Positions 17,701 to 25,400 of a stretch of DNA of 33,244 nucleotides are shown piece after piece. This DNA is from an uncultured Isosphaeraceae bacterium (GTDB lineage Bacteria > Planctomycetota > Planctomycetia > Isosphaerales > Isosphaeraceae). The stretch covers positions 1-33,244 of the forward strand of contig CALLYK010000459.1 of the NCBI GenBank assembly GCA_937858365.1, read 5' to 3'. Position numbers and translations under genes: made by a program. The notes beneath the pieces are model-generated. The model was not told the origin of the DNA. It saw only the letters and a program-made list of their open reading frames with translations, and made no database searches. How positions within the stretch are numbered: position 1 is the stretch's first letter; each line of letters opens with the position of its first letter.

Positions 17701-18461
17701 TGCCAGTGGCCGACTCGGCCGCCTTCTTCAAAGACATCAGTGACGGCACGACCATCGCCGCGATCGACGCGTCGGCCGGCACGATCACGCTTTCCCAACC
17801 GGCCACGGGGTCGAAAGCGGCCACACTCGTCTTCACGTTCACGAAGACCCAGTACATCACCAATCCATTCAACCTTGAGTCCCTTTCGCTCACCAAGACG
17901 ACCCCCGCGGCCCCCGTGCCGTTGAGCTACGCTCGCCAGTACGCGATGGGCTCGGTGACGGACACGGGGCAGTCGCTGGCCCTGACCGTTGGCCCGGGCG
18001 CCGGCGTGGCCGTGGCGGCGATCACGTTCAATCCTGAGCCGGGGCCTGGCTTCAATGGACTTGGGTCCGGAATGGACCTGCAAGTCAAGTTCGACGGCGC
18101 CCAGGCCGGCGACGACGTTCAACTCGTCGTTTGGATGCGCGGGATCGCATCGGCCCCGCGGGTCTTGGACATCTCGGGGCAGGGGGCCGGCAAACTCACG
18201 ACCGGGTCCACGATCGGTTCGTTGAGCATCCCGCTATTCACGATGAGCGCCTCGGCCGCCGGCACGACTACCCAATCGGCCACGCTCAGCATGGGCGGCC
18301 TGCTCGACTCCTTCTTCCTGGACGCCCCCTTCAACGCGCTTAACGGCGGAAGCCCAACGACGGTCATCCCCGCGCTGGGCTTCTCCGTGGTCGGCAACCC
18401 GGACCGTCCAGTCACGGTCACGGTAAGCGGGATGCGCCAGTTCGAAGATGGCATCCGCTGA
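14772..18461 (+). CDS. Large surface protein: LEPR-XLL-like N-terminus, DUF4214-like repeats, repeat-interrupted alpha/beta-hydrolase
   Basis: A 1229-residue protein. The N-terminus is basic and then reads FDDLEVRSLLAA, close to the LEPR-XLL motif of planctomycete exported proteins. A carboxypeptidase/SdrD-type beta domain follows (SGTVFQLIDANGFF to about 135). Three DUF4214-like helical units start near residues 142, 254 and 311 (LYELVMSRPAT, FLYRTLLLRNPT, AYLGTLGREAT). A lipase-like hydrolase begins at VISHGWAPGF (about 415) and has its nucleophile motif GHSHG with S764. Between these lie three tandem beta-type repeats (about 506-705) with the pattern G..V.GLDT..L..GMT..GPGI..GT; a fourth sits at about 953. 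The C-terminus is beta-rich. A surface or secreted esterase/lipase-like role is inferred. The catalytic Asp/His were not assigned. The start codon has only a weak upstream GAG. Confidence 0.8.
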   Translation: MSPRPTWLVPFATHTRRSRTKRRLGFDDLEVRSLLAATISGTVFQLIDANGFFPTAQMGGFLSTVGNVPVSLDGGAPVLSGASDGSYSFANVAPGSHTVAISLPSGFLGFSGQSLSYSLVIQANQTSYANLNFALTPKSAALVQNLYELVMSRPATADELKSQVAAAERGASPGSTFQSLLTSGEFQLNSQPIANFLGAVFPGRPLLIGLMRNAVQLQGLGVAQDATMLQVIYSRPFVAKYGDTSLLADPDYVRFLYRTLLLRNPTPTERANWVDGLRKGTINRGDVALTLVGTKEFLHKQPFAAPRVGVSLAYLGTLGREATPAELKSGVARVHSGESYERFANRLAASTEARNLKGYTDTFVWDVKAHQVPTATNDLARLQQYDPTTNAFDIAVTAGSITSSAASPTNLYVISHGWAPGFAEDVLLHSTPGNPLRWWQTPGLPDSQGDAASPWMFDGVAYVSSQGLAQAIVAKDPLAKVVAFSWLDQSATPQAFTPSKLGLVGKVRAGTAIVRGLDTGRLLPGMTISGPGIEPGSFIRSFGTEPGSIVLSRRATANVSAAVLTVDLARFAVAGRLAPGSPVVRGIDTSYLVSGMTVSGPGIAVGTAVKSIDSPSQLTLTSSATTAGKPMLVFTGTNLVVISQRGTTTTGSKTLTGLDTSQLSLGLTVVGPGLAPGTTIANIDGPTQVTLNQAATGSYTSPVVIKGTDLDSTLKQLLYVGQSEANTQVNGLRMASAIEKALAPGFFSFGSSSGAGLIHLLGHSHGAKVATVATLALRQAGVPVAQLTTLESPEAGPTIGTSVLNVATHLANLGGAENFLWYYLRQMKLGRSSVGASRTSTDSTFVDNYYSQEGVGTALGSLDLSQFDPSALPLSSILDVQLHPELLYGALGLSDLGGIQQTLLGSHDYPPPFYGQSGLQGPSSPQVGINWSPLLGPANVPTTQAFAQPSTLRRSGTLTNGSTLVTGVDVSGLAVGMPVADSAAFFKDISDGTTIAAIDASAGTITLSQPATGSKAATLVFTFTKTQYITNPFNLESLSLTKTTPAAPVPLSYARQYAMGSVTDTGQSLALTVGPGAGVAVAAITFNPEPGPGFNGLGSGMDLQVKFDGAQAGDDVQLVVWMRGIASAPRVLDISGQGAGKLTTGSTIGSLSIPLFTMSASAAGTTTQSATLSMGGLLDSFFLDAPFNALNGGSPTTVIPALGFSVVGNPDRPVTVTVSGMRQFEDGIR
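16288..16890 (+). repeat. Three tandem ~65-residue coding repeats inside the hydrolase
   Basis: Units begin near 16288, 16483 and 16693. Each encodes a version of G..V.GLDT..L..GMTVSGPGI..GT.I.SID....LTLS..AT. The cores are TGRLLPGMTISGPGIEPG, TSYLVSGMTVSGPGIAVG and TSQLSLGLTVVGPGLAPG. They have diverged at DNA level, so they are old duplications. A fourth unit lies at about 17629-17840. They occupy the gap between VVAFSWLDQSATP and the region before GHSHG, i.e. within the hydrolase fold. Confidence 0.75.
17629..17840 (+). repeat. Fourth, separated copy of the surface-protein repeat
   Basis: The unit SGTLTNGSTLVTGVDVSGL, with GMPV, DGTTIAAIDAS and TLSQPATG after it, follows the same plan as the three tandem units but replaces GPGI by ADSAAFFKDIS. 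It lies about 740 bases downstream of the others, after the hydrolase part. Confidence 0.6.
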
Positions 18462-18497
18462 GCGAGCGAAACGCGCGCTCCTCAGCGTTTCTTCTTC
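18456..18497 (+). terminator. Hairpin terminator spanning both convergent stop codons
   Basis: CGCTGAG (18456-18462) pairs with CTCAGCG (18481-18487), and inside it GAGCG (18464-18468) pairs with CGCTC (18476-18480). One base (18463) is bulged and the loop has 7 bases. A pyrimidine run TTTCTTCTTC follows at 18488-18497. The left arm holds the TGA of the plus-strand gene and the right arm the TGA of the minus-strand lipoprotein gene. It looks like an intrinsic terminator for the plus strand; no T-tract follows on the minus side, though the stem could still act there. Confidence 0.65.
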
Positions 18498-18916
18498 GGG
18501 GTCGGGTTGTTGTCCATGTTCATGCCGCGGTCGAAGTCCGACTCGCGAAAGACAGCGATCGGCCGCGCGCCCAGGACGACAAAGCGCTCTTCGACCTCGG
18601 CACGCGGGGCCGCGAACGTGAGCTTCACGGTGAATCGTTTGTCGCTTGGGGAAGGCTCTTCGCGGAGCACCTCGTATGCCGACAGCTTCTTTCCGCCGGC
18701 CCAATCGCTGATGACGGCCTGGACGGGAGGGTCCAACTCCATCAACTCGGCCTGCGACTTCCCATCACGCCACGCGCTTAACGTTTGATCCAAGGCCGTC
18801 CGGGCCGACTCTGACGCCGGCACGAGATTCGGCGTTCCGTTGCAAGCCGCGAGCGTCCAGAGGATGAACCAGCAGGCAGGGGACGCACATCGTCCCCAGC
18901 CTTTTCTGTTCGTCAT
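18482..18916 (-). CDS. Small lipoprotein, paralogue of the 20558 gene
   Basis: A 144-residue product starting MTNRKGWGRC with a lipobox TLAAC (C25), so probably a membrane-anchored lipoprotein. The mature part has L..TLSAWRDGKSQAEL, PPVQAVISDW, LSAYEVL, RFTVKLTF and a final VVLGARPIAVFRESDFD, then a lysine-rich end (PKKKR). The same plan occurs in the lipoprotein at 20558-21004. The start at 18916 is supported by GAGAGGGAC about 6-7 bases upstream; longer in-frame readings overlap the DUF1559 gene and look like shadow sequence. Only 11 bases separate it from the DUF1559 gene, so the two are almost certainly co-transcribed. I know of no function for the family. Confidence 0.8.
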   Translation of the reverse strand: MTNRKGWGRCASPACWFILWTLAACNGTPNLVPASESARTALDQTLSAWRDGKSQAELMELDPPVQAVISDWAGGKKLSAYEVLREEPSPSDKRFTVKLTFAAPRAEVEERFVVLGARPIAVFRESDFDRGMNMDNNPTPKKKR

Positions 18917-18927
18917 GGTTGTCCCTC

Positions 18928-19980
18928 TCAATAGCTGTCCGCGCTGACGACCTCGCCGCCGTTGCGCGTGCCGATGGCCCTCCAGGTCGCCAAGGAGATC
19001 GTGTCCTTGACGAACCGCACGGTGCCGTCGCCCATCAAGAGGTTCGTGCCTCCAGGGTGTTTGCTGGAGGGCGGGACCTGCATGGGCATGTTGGCCATCG
19101 TGCCCGGAAATCCGAGGCCCGCGCAGGTGTGGGCGTTGGGCACGTCCACGTGATTGTAGGTCGTGCAACACATCTCACCCATGACCCAGCTCATCCCTTG
19201 GCGGCTGGTGAGTCGCGTGGCGGTGAGCGGGTTCGAGTTCCGACAGGCTTGCCAGGTGGCGTCGAGGCTGGTCACCGCGGGAATGACCATCTGGTCGGAG
19301 CGGGCATCTCGATCGCGCGTGCCCGTGCCCCGGACCTTCTCGCTGAAGAAGGCGGTGTTGCTGAGGCCGTCGGTCACGTCGGCTGCGGTGACCGCGCTGA
19401 GATAGTAAAAAATGCCGCGATTTTGTTCGGACGGGGCCACGATGCTGGGGCTGCCCTCGCCTAGGTCGCACGCCCAGGTTTGCTGGTTTCCCAGGTAATT
19501 GATTCCGCCGACCCACTCGCTCAGGGGCGGGCCATCGGACGGGCAAAGGAAGGTCGCCACCTGGGTCCGGCTCGATGTGGCGTTCTCGCGGCCCGGGTTT
19601 TGGTAGGGGGGCATGAAGGGGACGTCTCCTTGCATGCCGGGTGTCTCGGGGGGCAGAAAGAAATTGATGGAGTTGAAAAGACTGCCCTGTTCGATGTGCT
19701 GCAACAACTGACTCTGCGCCGACCACCGAGCATACACAGGGGTCCCGGGCAAAGCGGTCGCGTAAGAGGCCCCCTTGCCGAAAGGCAGGACGCCCGAAGC
19801 CGCCATATAATTATGAATCGCGATGCCGATTTGCTTGAGATTGTTGATGCATTGCGTGCGACGCGCGGCCTCGCGGGCCTGCTGCACCGCGGGCAAGAGC
19901 AACGCGATCAAGATACCGATGATGGCGATGACGACAAGCAATTCGATCAATGTGAAACCGCGCGGGCGATGTGTACGCAT
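18928..19980 (-). CDS. DUF1559 prepilin-like protein
   Basis: A 350-residue protein with a type IV pilin-like leader RGFTLIELLVVIAIIGILIA: cleavage expected between G8 and F9, glutamate at position 5 of the mature protein, and a hydrophobic helix. The DUF1559 family pattern follows (LLPAVQQAREAARRTQC, NNLKQIGIAIHNY) and the protein ends with the typical NLLMGDGTVRFVKDTIS and a WRAIGTRNGGEVV tail. This family is strongly expanded in planctomycetes, where members are thought to be exported by a type II secretion/pseudopilin route, with unknown roles. The start at 19980 has GAGGAGGG about 8 bases upstream. It is the middle gene of a minus-strand unit: a small secreted protein upstream and a lipoprotein 11 bases downstream. 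Confidence 0.93.
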   Translation of the reverse strand: MRTHRPRGFTLIELLVVIAIIGILIALLLPAVQQAREAARRTQCINNLKQIGIAIHNYMAASGVLPFGKGASYATALPGTPVYARWSAQSQLLQHIEQGSLFNSINFFLPPETPGMQGDVPFMPPYQNPGRENATSSRTQVATFLCPSDGPPLSEWVGGINYLGNQQTWACDLGEGSPSIVAPSEQNRGIFYYLSAVTAADVTDGLSNTAFFSEKVRGTGTRDRDARSDQMVIPAVTSLDATWQACRNSNPLTATRLTSRQGMSWVMGEMCCTTYNHVDVPNAHTCAGLGFPGTMANMPMQVPPSSKHPGGTNLLMGDGTVRFVKDTISLATWRAIGTRNGGEVVSADSY

Positions 19981-20060
19981 GGACGGTCCCTCCTCGTGGT
20001 GGATACGTGCCGTGACCCTGGAGACTTCGTCTGAGCATGATCCAAGTGAACTGGTCGTCT

Positions 20061-20438
20061 TCAGGCGCGCGGAGGGCGTTCCAAGCCGCGAAGGTGAGGC
20101 GTGTCGGGAACGAGTGGCCGCTCGGTCGATGGCGGCCACGCCCCCCAAGCGGCGCCAATCAAAGCGACCACGGGAAGGCCCACAAGGTCTCTGGCGGCGC
20201 CGATCGGCAAAGGGGCGAGGGGTCGTATCGGGCAGTGGGCGCCTTGGCAAACACTGGTCGGCTGGACCGGAACAACGGGGAGCGGCGTGAGTAGGCCGGT
20301 TCGTTTGGACTGATACGCGCCGACCTGGGTGAAGTCTCCGCAAGAGCCTTGCGCGGAGGGGCCGATCAACACGGCGAAGAGGGCCGCCGGTACGATCCAC
20401 CCAAGAATCGACCAAACATGGTGACGGAAAAGAGGCAC
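20061..20438 (-). CDS. Small secreted protein with CxGxxC-type motif, non-ATG start
   Basis: A 125-residue frame with codon use like its neighbours (third bases mostly G/C). It has a clear signal-peptide-like N-terminus (PLFRHHVWSILGW, then IVPAALFAVLIG, cleavage near SAQG), followed by CGDF, a proline-rich stretch and CQGAHC. I recall small planctomycete secreted proteins upstream of DUF1559 genes with a similar C-x-G-x-x-C pattern, but cannot name a family. No in-frame ATG is suitable: GTG at 20438 puts the signal peptide at the N-terminus, while TTG at 20495 would add 19 residues. No clear ribosome binding site was found for either. It lies 80 bases upstream of the DUF1559 gene on the same strand. 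Confidence 0.52.
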   Translation of the reverse strand: MPLFRHHVWSILGWIVPAALFAVLIGPSAQGSCGDFTQVGAYQSKRTGLLTPLPVVPVQPTSVCQGAHCPIRPLAPLPIGAARDLVGLPVVALIGAAWGAWPPSTERPLVPDTPHLRGLERPPRA

Positions 20439-20557
20439 TGGGCCGACCCGGCGACTCGAGGGGGACGAACACGTCCAAAGGAGTTCGCAACCCAATCACC
20501 GTAGCATCGACAGCGACAAGCCGCAAGATTTACAGTAAAGCGGTAAGCGGGGGCACC

Positions 20558-21004
20558 ATGCGCAAGGACCAGCGAAGAACGCGTATCGCCGTTTTGGTCG
20601 CGTCTGTCTGCGCCTTCGGCTGCGACCGCGGCCCATCAAGGTCGCTCGACGCGCCCGACGAGGCCCCGGCCCTCAAGGCGCTTCAACTCTCGCTCGCATC
20701 TTGGCAAGGGGGGCGACGCGATTCGGGCGGATTGATCGGCGAGGAACCTGCCGTGGGTGTCGTCGACTCGCTCCGGCCCGATCGCCCCTTGATCAGCTTC
20801 GAGGTCTTCGAACCATCGCGTGCAGACGGGACCGCGCGCGTCTTCGCGGTCCGTCTTCAACTCGGCGAGCCGTCTGAGGAAATCCACACGCGCTATCAGG
20901 TCGTGGGTCGAGACCCGCTCTGGGTCTTTCGCCAAGAAGACTACGACCTCATCCTTCACTGGGAACATAAAATGCCGGCCGACTCGCCCACGGAGAAGCC
21001 ATGA
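20558..21004 (+). CDS. Small lipoprotein, first gene of the metal efflux operon
   Basis: A 148-residue product with a basic start (MRKDQRRTR), a hydrophobic stretch and lipobox AFGC (C22). The mature part reads L..SLASWQGGRRDSGGL, EPAVGVVDSL, LISFEVF, RVFAVRLQL and YQVVGRDPLWVFRQEDYD. The order and spacing match the minus-strand lipoprotein at 18482-18916 (LSAWRDGKS, LSAYEVL, RFTVKLTF, VVLGARPIAVFRESDFD), so the two are paralogues. The stop overlaps the adaptor start (ATGA at 21001), implying translational coupling with the efflux genes. It is 119 bases from the divergent minus-strand unit. A role as an outer or periplasmic accessory of the pump is an inference from position only. Confidence 0.8.
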   Translation: MRKDQRRTRIAVLVASVCAFGCDRGPSRSLDAPDEAPALKALQLSLASWQGGRRDSGGLIGEEPAVGVVDSLRPDRPLISFEVFEPSRADGTARVFAVRLQLGEPSEEIHTRYQVVGRDPLWVFRQEDYDLILHWEHKMPADSPTEKP

Positions 21005-22425
21005 GCCCTTCGCGAGACGAGGCCACCGGCAAGTCACCCTGGCCGCGACGCCTGGCGAGCTTCGCGATCGCGAGGTTACGCTTCGTCGTCGTCGTGGTCG
21101 CCGCGCTCCTCGTCGTCGGCGGCTGGGAGACGATCCGCCTGGCCTGGGACCGCTTGATCGCCCGCCCTTCGTCCGAAGGGGCCATCTCGTCGAGCACCGA
21201 GTACTTCTGCCCGATGGACCCGGGCATCCTTTCCGACTGGGCGGCGAAGTGCCCGATCTGTCAGATGACCCTGGTGCGCAGGCGAAAAGGTGAGGCCGCG
21301 CCCCTGCCGGAAGGCGTGGTCGCGCGGATGCAATTCACGCCCTACCGGCTCTGGCTCGGCGGCATCGAAACCAGCCCGATCGAATACGCCGCTCTGGTGC
21401 GCTGGGTCGAGGCGCCGGGGGTCGTCATGGATGATGGCGCGAGCGTGCGTTGCGACTTCTTCGCTGATGAGTTGGAATGGGTCCAAGCGGCGAATCATGC
21501 CGAAGTGGAAACACTTGAAGGGCCCAACGCGGGCTTAAGTCTTTCTGCGATGATAAGATCGATGAGTGATGACGCACAAGCGAGCGTGGTCCTGGGGGTC
21601 GAATCGCTTGACCTACGTCCCGGCGAACGTGTTCGAGCGCGTCTGGCCTGTCCGATCGACGCGCTGGCACCCTTCCGCGACTCTGCCGGCGGGCCTCCCC
21701 CGTTGACCGCGAGTGAACCACGCAAGGTCTATCGGTGCATGGAGCACCGCGAGGTCCTGCTCGAGCGGGCAGGTCGGTGTCCGCGCGACCAATCGACTTT
21801 GATGGCGGTCGCCTTGCGTGACGATCAACGCGTGCGCTGGTGGTGTCCGATGCACCCGGAGGTCACGGCCGAGCAAGCCGGCGCGAAGTGCGAGAGGTGC
21901 GGTGGTATGGTCCTGGTCCCTCGCCTCCTTTCGTATCGTCCGCGGGGACAGGCGCTCTCCGTGCCGGTCTCGGCCGTCGTCCATGAGGCGGGTCGGTCGC
22001 TTGTCTTCGTGGGACGCGGCGAGGGGACCTTTGACGCGACGCCCGTCCGTCTGGGACCGCGTTGCGGCGACACTTACGCCGTGGTCGATGGACTGGTACC
22101 GGGCGACCGCGTGGCCACGCGCGGGGCCTTCTTGATCGAGGCCGAATCGCGTCTGAATCCGAGCGTCGCGGCGGCGTTCTTCGGCGCAGGTCCGGGCGGC
22201 AAACACACGGAGGCGAGCGAGAAGGCGGTCACGGGCGACCTCGCGCTCATCGAGCGTCAACATCGTTGTCCGGTCACCGGCAAGGTCCTCGGCTCGATGG
22301 GCGGACCGGTGAAGTTGGACGTTCGCGGTCGGATCGTCTTCCTTTGCTGCGCCGGCTGCAAAAGCGCGATTGAGGCCGACCCGGACAAGTACCTCGCGAA
22401 GCTGCCGAACGCGGCTCGGCCATGA
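21001..22425 (+). CDS. cusB: CusB-type efflux adaptor with three heavy-metal-binding motifs and a YHS-like end
   Basis: A 474-residue membrane fusion protein with one N-terminal membrane anchor (LRFVVVVVAALLVVGG, about residues 26-41). Three heavy-metal-binding-type cysteine modules follow: YFCPMDPG...CPIC (from 67), YRCMEHRE...CPRD (from 244) and WWCPMHPE...CERC (from 280). The later part (SVPVSAVVHEAGRSLVFVG, DGLVPGDRVATRGAFLIEAE) is the usual membrane-proximal end of CusB-like adaptors. The end (from 421, HRCPVTGKV to FLCCAGC) resembles a YHS/TRASH metal domain. Between modules 1 and 2 there is only about 140 residues of beta-type sequence, and no long alpha-hairpin is seen. It overlaps both neighbours by 4 bases (ATGA), so all three genes are one operon. 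Copper or silver export is the likeliest job; the metal is inferred. Confidence 0.82.
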   Translation: MSPSRDEATGKSPWPRRLASFAIARLRFVVVVVAALLVVGGWETIRLAWDRLIARPSSEGAISSSTEYFCPMDPGILSDWAAKCPICQMTLVRRRKGEAAPLPEGVVARMQFTPYRLWLGGIETSPIEYAALVRWVEAPGVVMDDGASVRCDFFADELEWVQAANHAEVETLEGPNAGLSLSAMIRSMSDDAQASVVLGVESLDLRPGERVRARLACPIDALAPFRDSAGGPPPLTASEPRKVYRCMEHREVLLERAGRCPRDQSTLMAVALRDDQRVRWWCPMHPEVTAEQAGAKCERCGGMVLVPRLLSYRPRGQALSVPVSAVVHEAGRSLVFVGRGEGTFDATPVRLGPRCGDTYAVVDGLVPGDRVATRGAFLIEAESRLNPSVAAAFFGAGPGGKHTEASEKAVTGDLALIERQHRCPVTGKVLGSMGGPVKLDVRGRIVFLCCAGCKSAIEADPDKYLAKLPNAARP

Positions 22426-25400
22426 TCGACCGCCTAATCGACTGGTCGATTCGACATCGGGCTTGGGTGACGGTCGTGGCCGGCCTGATGGCCCTTTGGG
22501 GCTTGTTTTCGCTCGCGATCGCGCCGATCGACGCGGTCCCCGACTTGTCCGAAAACCAGGTGATCGTCCACGCCGAATGGCCCGATCACGGACCCGGCGA
22601 GATCGACCGTGCTGTGACGACACCCCTTGCCCGAGCGTTCCAGGGCCTGCTCGGGCTAAAGGCCCTGCGCACGTCGAGCGACCCCGGAGCAAGTTCCCTC
22701 TGGCTCATCTTTGAGGAAGGCGTCGGTACGGAGGAGGCGCGCCGGCTCGTCGACCGCCGGCTGGTCGCGTCGCGCCCGGAGATGGCCTTGCCCGAAGGAG
22801 TCGAACCGCGGTTGGCCCCGAACGGCCCCGCGACCGGACAGGTCTTCTGGTACACGGTGGAGGGCGCAGGTCTCGACCTTGTCGAATTGCGCTCGATCCA
22901 GGACCGGCTCGTCAAACCGGAATTGGAGAAGGTCCAAGGGGTGGCCGAAGTGGCGAGCGTCGGCGGTATGGTGGCCGAGGTCCACGTCGAGGCCGACCCC
23001 GTCCGGATGAGACTTTATCGCGTCTCCTTGCTTGCAATTCGGGACGCTCTGCATGCAGTAAACGCACCCGCACGCGCGGAAGACCTCGAGCGTGTCGACG
23101 TCCTTAACCTGGATGGCCGAAAGGTCCGCCTCGGCGATGTTGCCACGGTCTCGCCTGGGGCGCGGCCTCGCGTCGGAGTCTTGGAGAAGGACGGCCTGGA
23201 AGTGGCGGGCGGGGTCGTCTTGATGAAGCACGGCCAAGACCCATTGGCCCTCACTCGGCGTTTGAAGGAGGGCCTGCGCGCGATCGCGCCGCGCCTTCCG
23301 ACCGGTGTTCGGGTCTTACCGGCCTATGATCGCACCCCCTTGATTCAAGGGGCCGTGGGCACTGTTCGGGGCACGATCGTCGAGGCGATGATCTGCGCCT
23401 CCATCTGCGTCTTGGTGGTGATCCGTCATGCGCGGGCCGCGTTCGTGGTGGCGATCATGCCGCTTCTCTCGGTGCTCACTTGCTTCGGTTCCCTGGAAGC
23501 GCTTCGGTTGGCGGGACTGGCCGAAGTCCCGGTCAACATCATGTCCCTGGCTGGTCTGGCGATCTCGATCGGTCTGCTCGTGGACTCGGCGGTCGTCTTG
23601 GTCGAGAATTCGTTGCATCTCCTCCATCAACGTTACGGCGACGGCCCGATTGGTCGCGATGCTCCGCTGGTCGTGGCCGAGGCTTGCCGCCAGGTGGGTC
23701 GACCGATCACGTTCGCATTGTTAATAATGCTTATCTCGTTCTTACCCGTCTTCGCGCTGGATGGCTTGGAAGGGAAGATGTTCCGGCCTCTGGCGATCAC
23801 GAAGACGCTCGCGGTAGGGGCGTCGGGCTTGCTCGCGATCACGCTGGTCCCCGCGTTGACCGCCTGGCTCGTGCGCGGCCGGGCCCGCGGCGACGAGTCG
23901 AGTCCCATCGTCCGAGGTCTGATCGAGGTCTATCGGCCGCTGCTGAGCGCCCTTCTGGACCGGCCGGCCCCCTTGTTTTGGTTGCTCGCGGCGATGTTCA
24001 TCTTGTCGGGCGTCGTGATCGGAGATCGGCGTTTCTTTCTGGTCTTGCTCGGTTTGGGACTGATTGTGTACGGCGGGTCGGCCCGCACGTTCACGAGCAA
24101 GGCGCTGGGAATGGCGGCCCTCGTGCTCCTTGCTTTGATCGCGGAACGAACGATCGAGCCGCTGGGGAGCGAATTCCTGGCGCCCTTGGATGAGCGTGTT
24201 GTGATGGACATGCCGATCTCGGTCCCCGGAATGACGATTGAGCAAGGGACCGACGACCTGAAGGCCCGCAACATGGTCCTTTGTCGCTTTCCGGAAGTCG
24301 CGATGGTGATGGGGAAACTCGGGCGAGCGGAGACCTCCACCGACCCGGCGCCGCTGGACATGATCGAAACGATGGTGGAGTTTCACCCCAGCGAGTTCTG
24401 GCCGGCGCGCACGCTGGCCGCGTCGTTCGTCCGCGAAGCGATGGCCAAAACGCGGGAACGACTGACCGCGCTCGGTTGGGTCGATGGCGGGCCCCTGGCC
24501 GGCCCCGACGCGGACCATGAACAGGTCCATTCCTTGTTCAACGCGCAAATGCGCGAGTACGTCTATCAACGAAATCGAGAGCTATTTCGGTCGCCAGGCT
24601 TCGATGAGCGGACGATGCGACTCGACGGCCTGGAAGCGGGGGCCCTGCGCCGTTGGCGGGAGCACAAGCGATCGGTCGATGCTGAGCTTCGTCGGCGCGC
24701 TCCACTCTTACTCGCCAGGATCACATTGGAAGGGGCCCTTCAGGCGTCTCGCGCGGCACCGCCCGACCTTGCCGAGTACCTCCGTCGGCTGGGCGAATGG
24801 CGCAAGCGGCAAGCTCAGACGGCCCATCACGGTGGGACCACCGAAGGCGCTGCGATGTCGAGGATGCCCGCTGTCCCTCCAGGACTGGGACCGCAGCCGC
24901 GCCTTGAGGCCCTGGCGGAAGGACTTGCGGAGGAGTTCGCACGGCAGATGGTCTTGCGGCCGGCGCGGCGTGACGAACTTGTCGGGCCGGGGGGTGAGTT
25001 GGATCGGAGTGTCTTGATGCCTGGATGGACAAACGTTTGGACGATGCCCATTCAGAACCGAGTGGACATGCTGGCGACCGGAGTGAACACGGTCGTGGGC
25101 GTGCGCGTGACCGGGCCCGACCTGAACACCGTGGTCGCGACTTCGGAGCGGATCACCGAGGTCGTGAAAGGCCTTCAAGGGGCGAGCGACGTCGTGGCCG
25201 ACCCCATCCGCGGGCGCGTCATGCTGGAAGTCCGTCCGCGACGCGATCGGATTGAAGGCCCCAATGCGGACGTGGAGGTCCGCGAAATCGAAGCGATCGC
25301 GGCGACGGCGCTGCGCGGCATGGTCGTCGCTCAGGTCCTCGACGAACGCGGGCCTCGCGCCGTTCGCCTGCGCTTCGCCAGGGCGACCCGCTCTGACATC

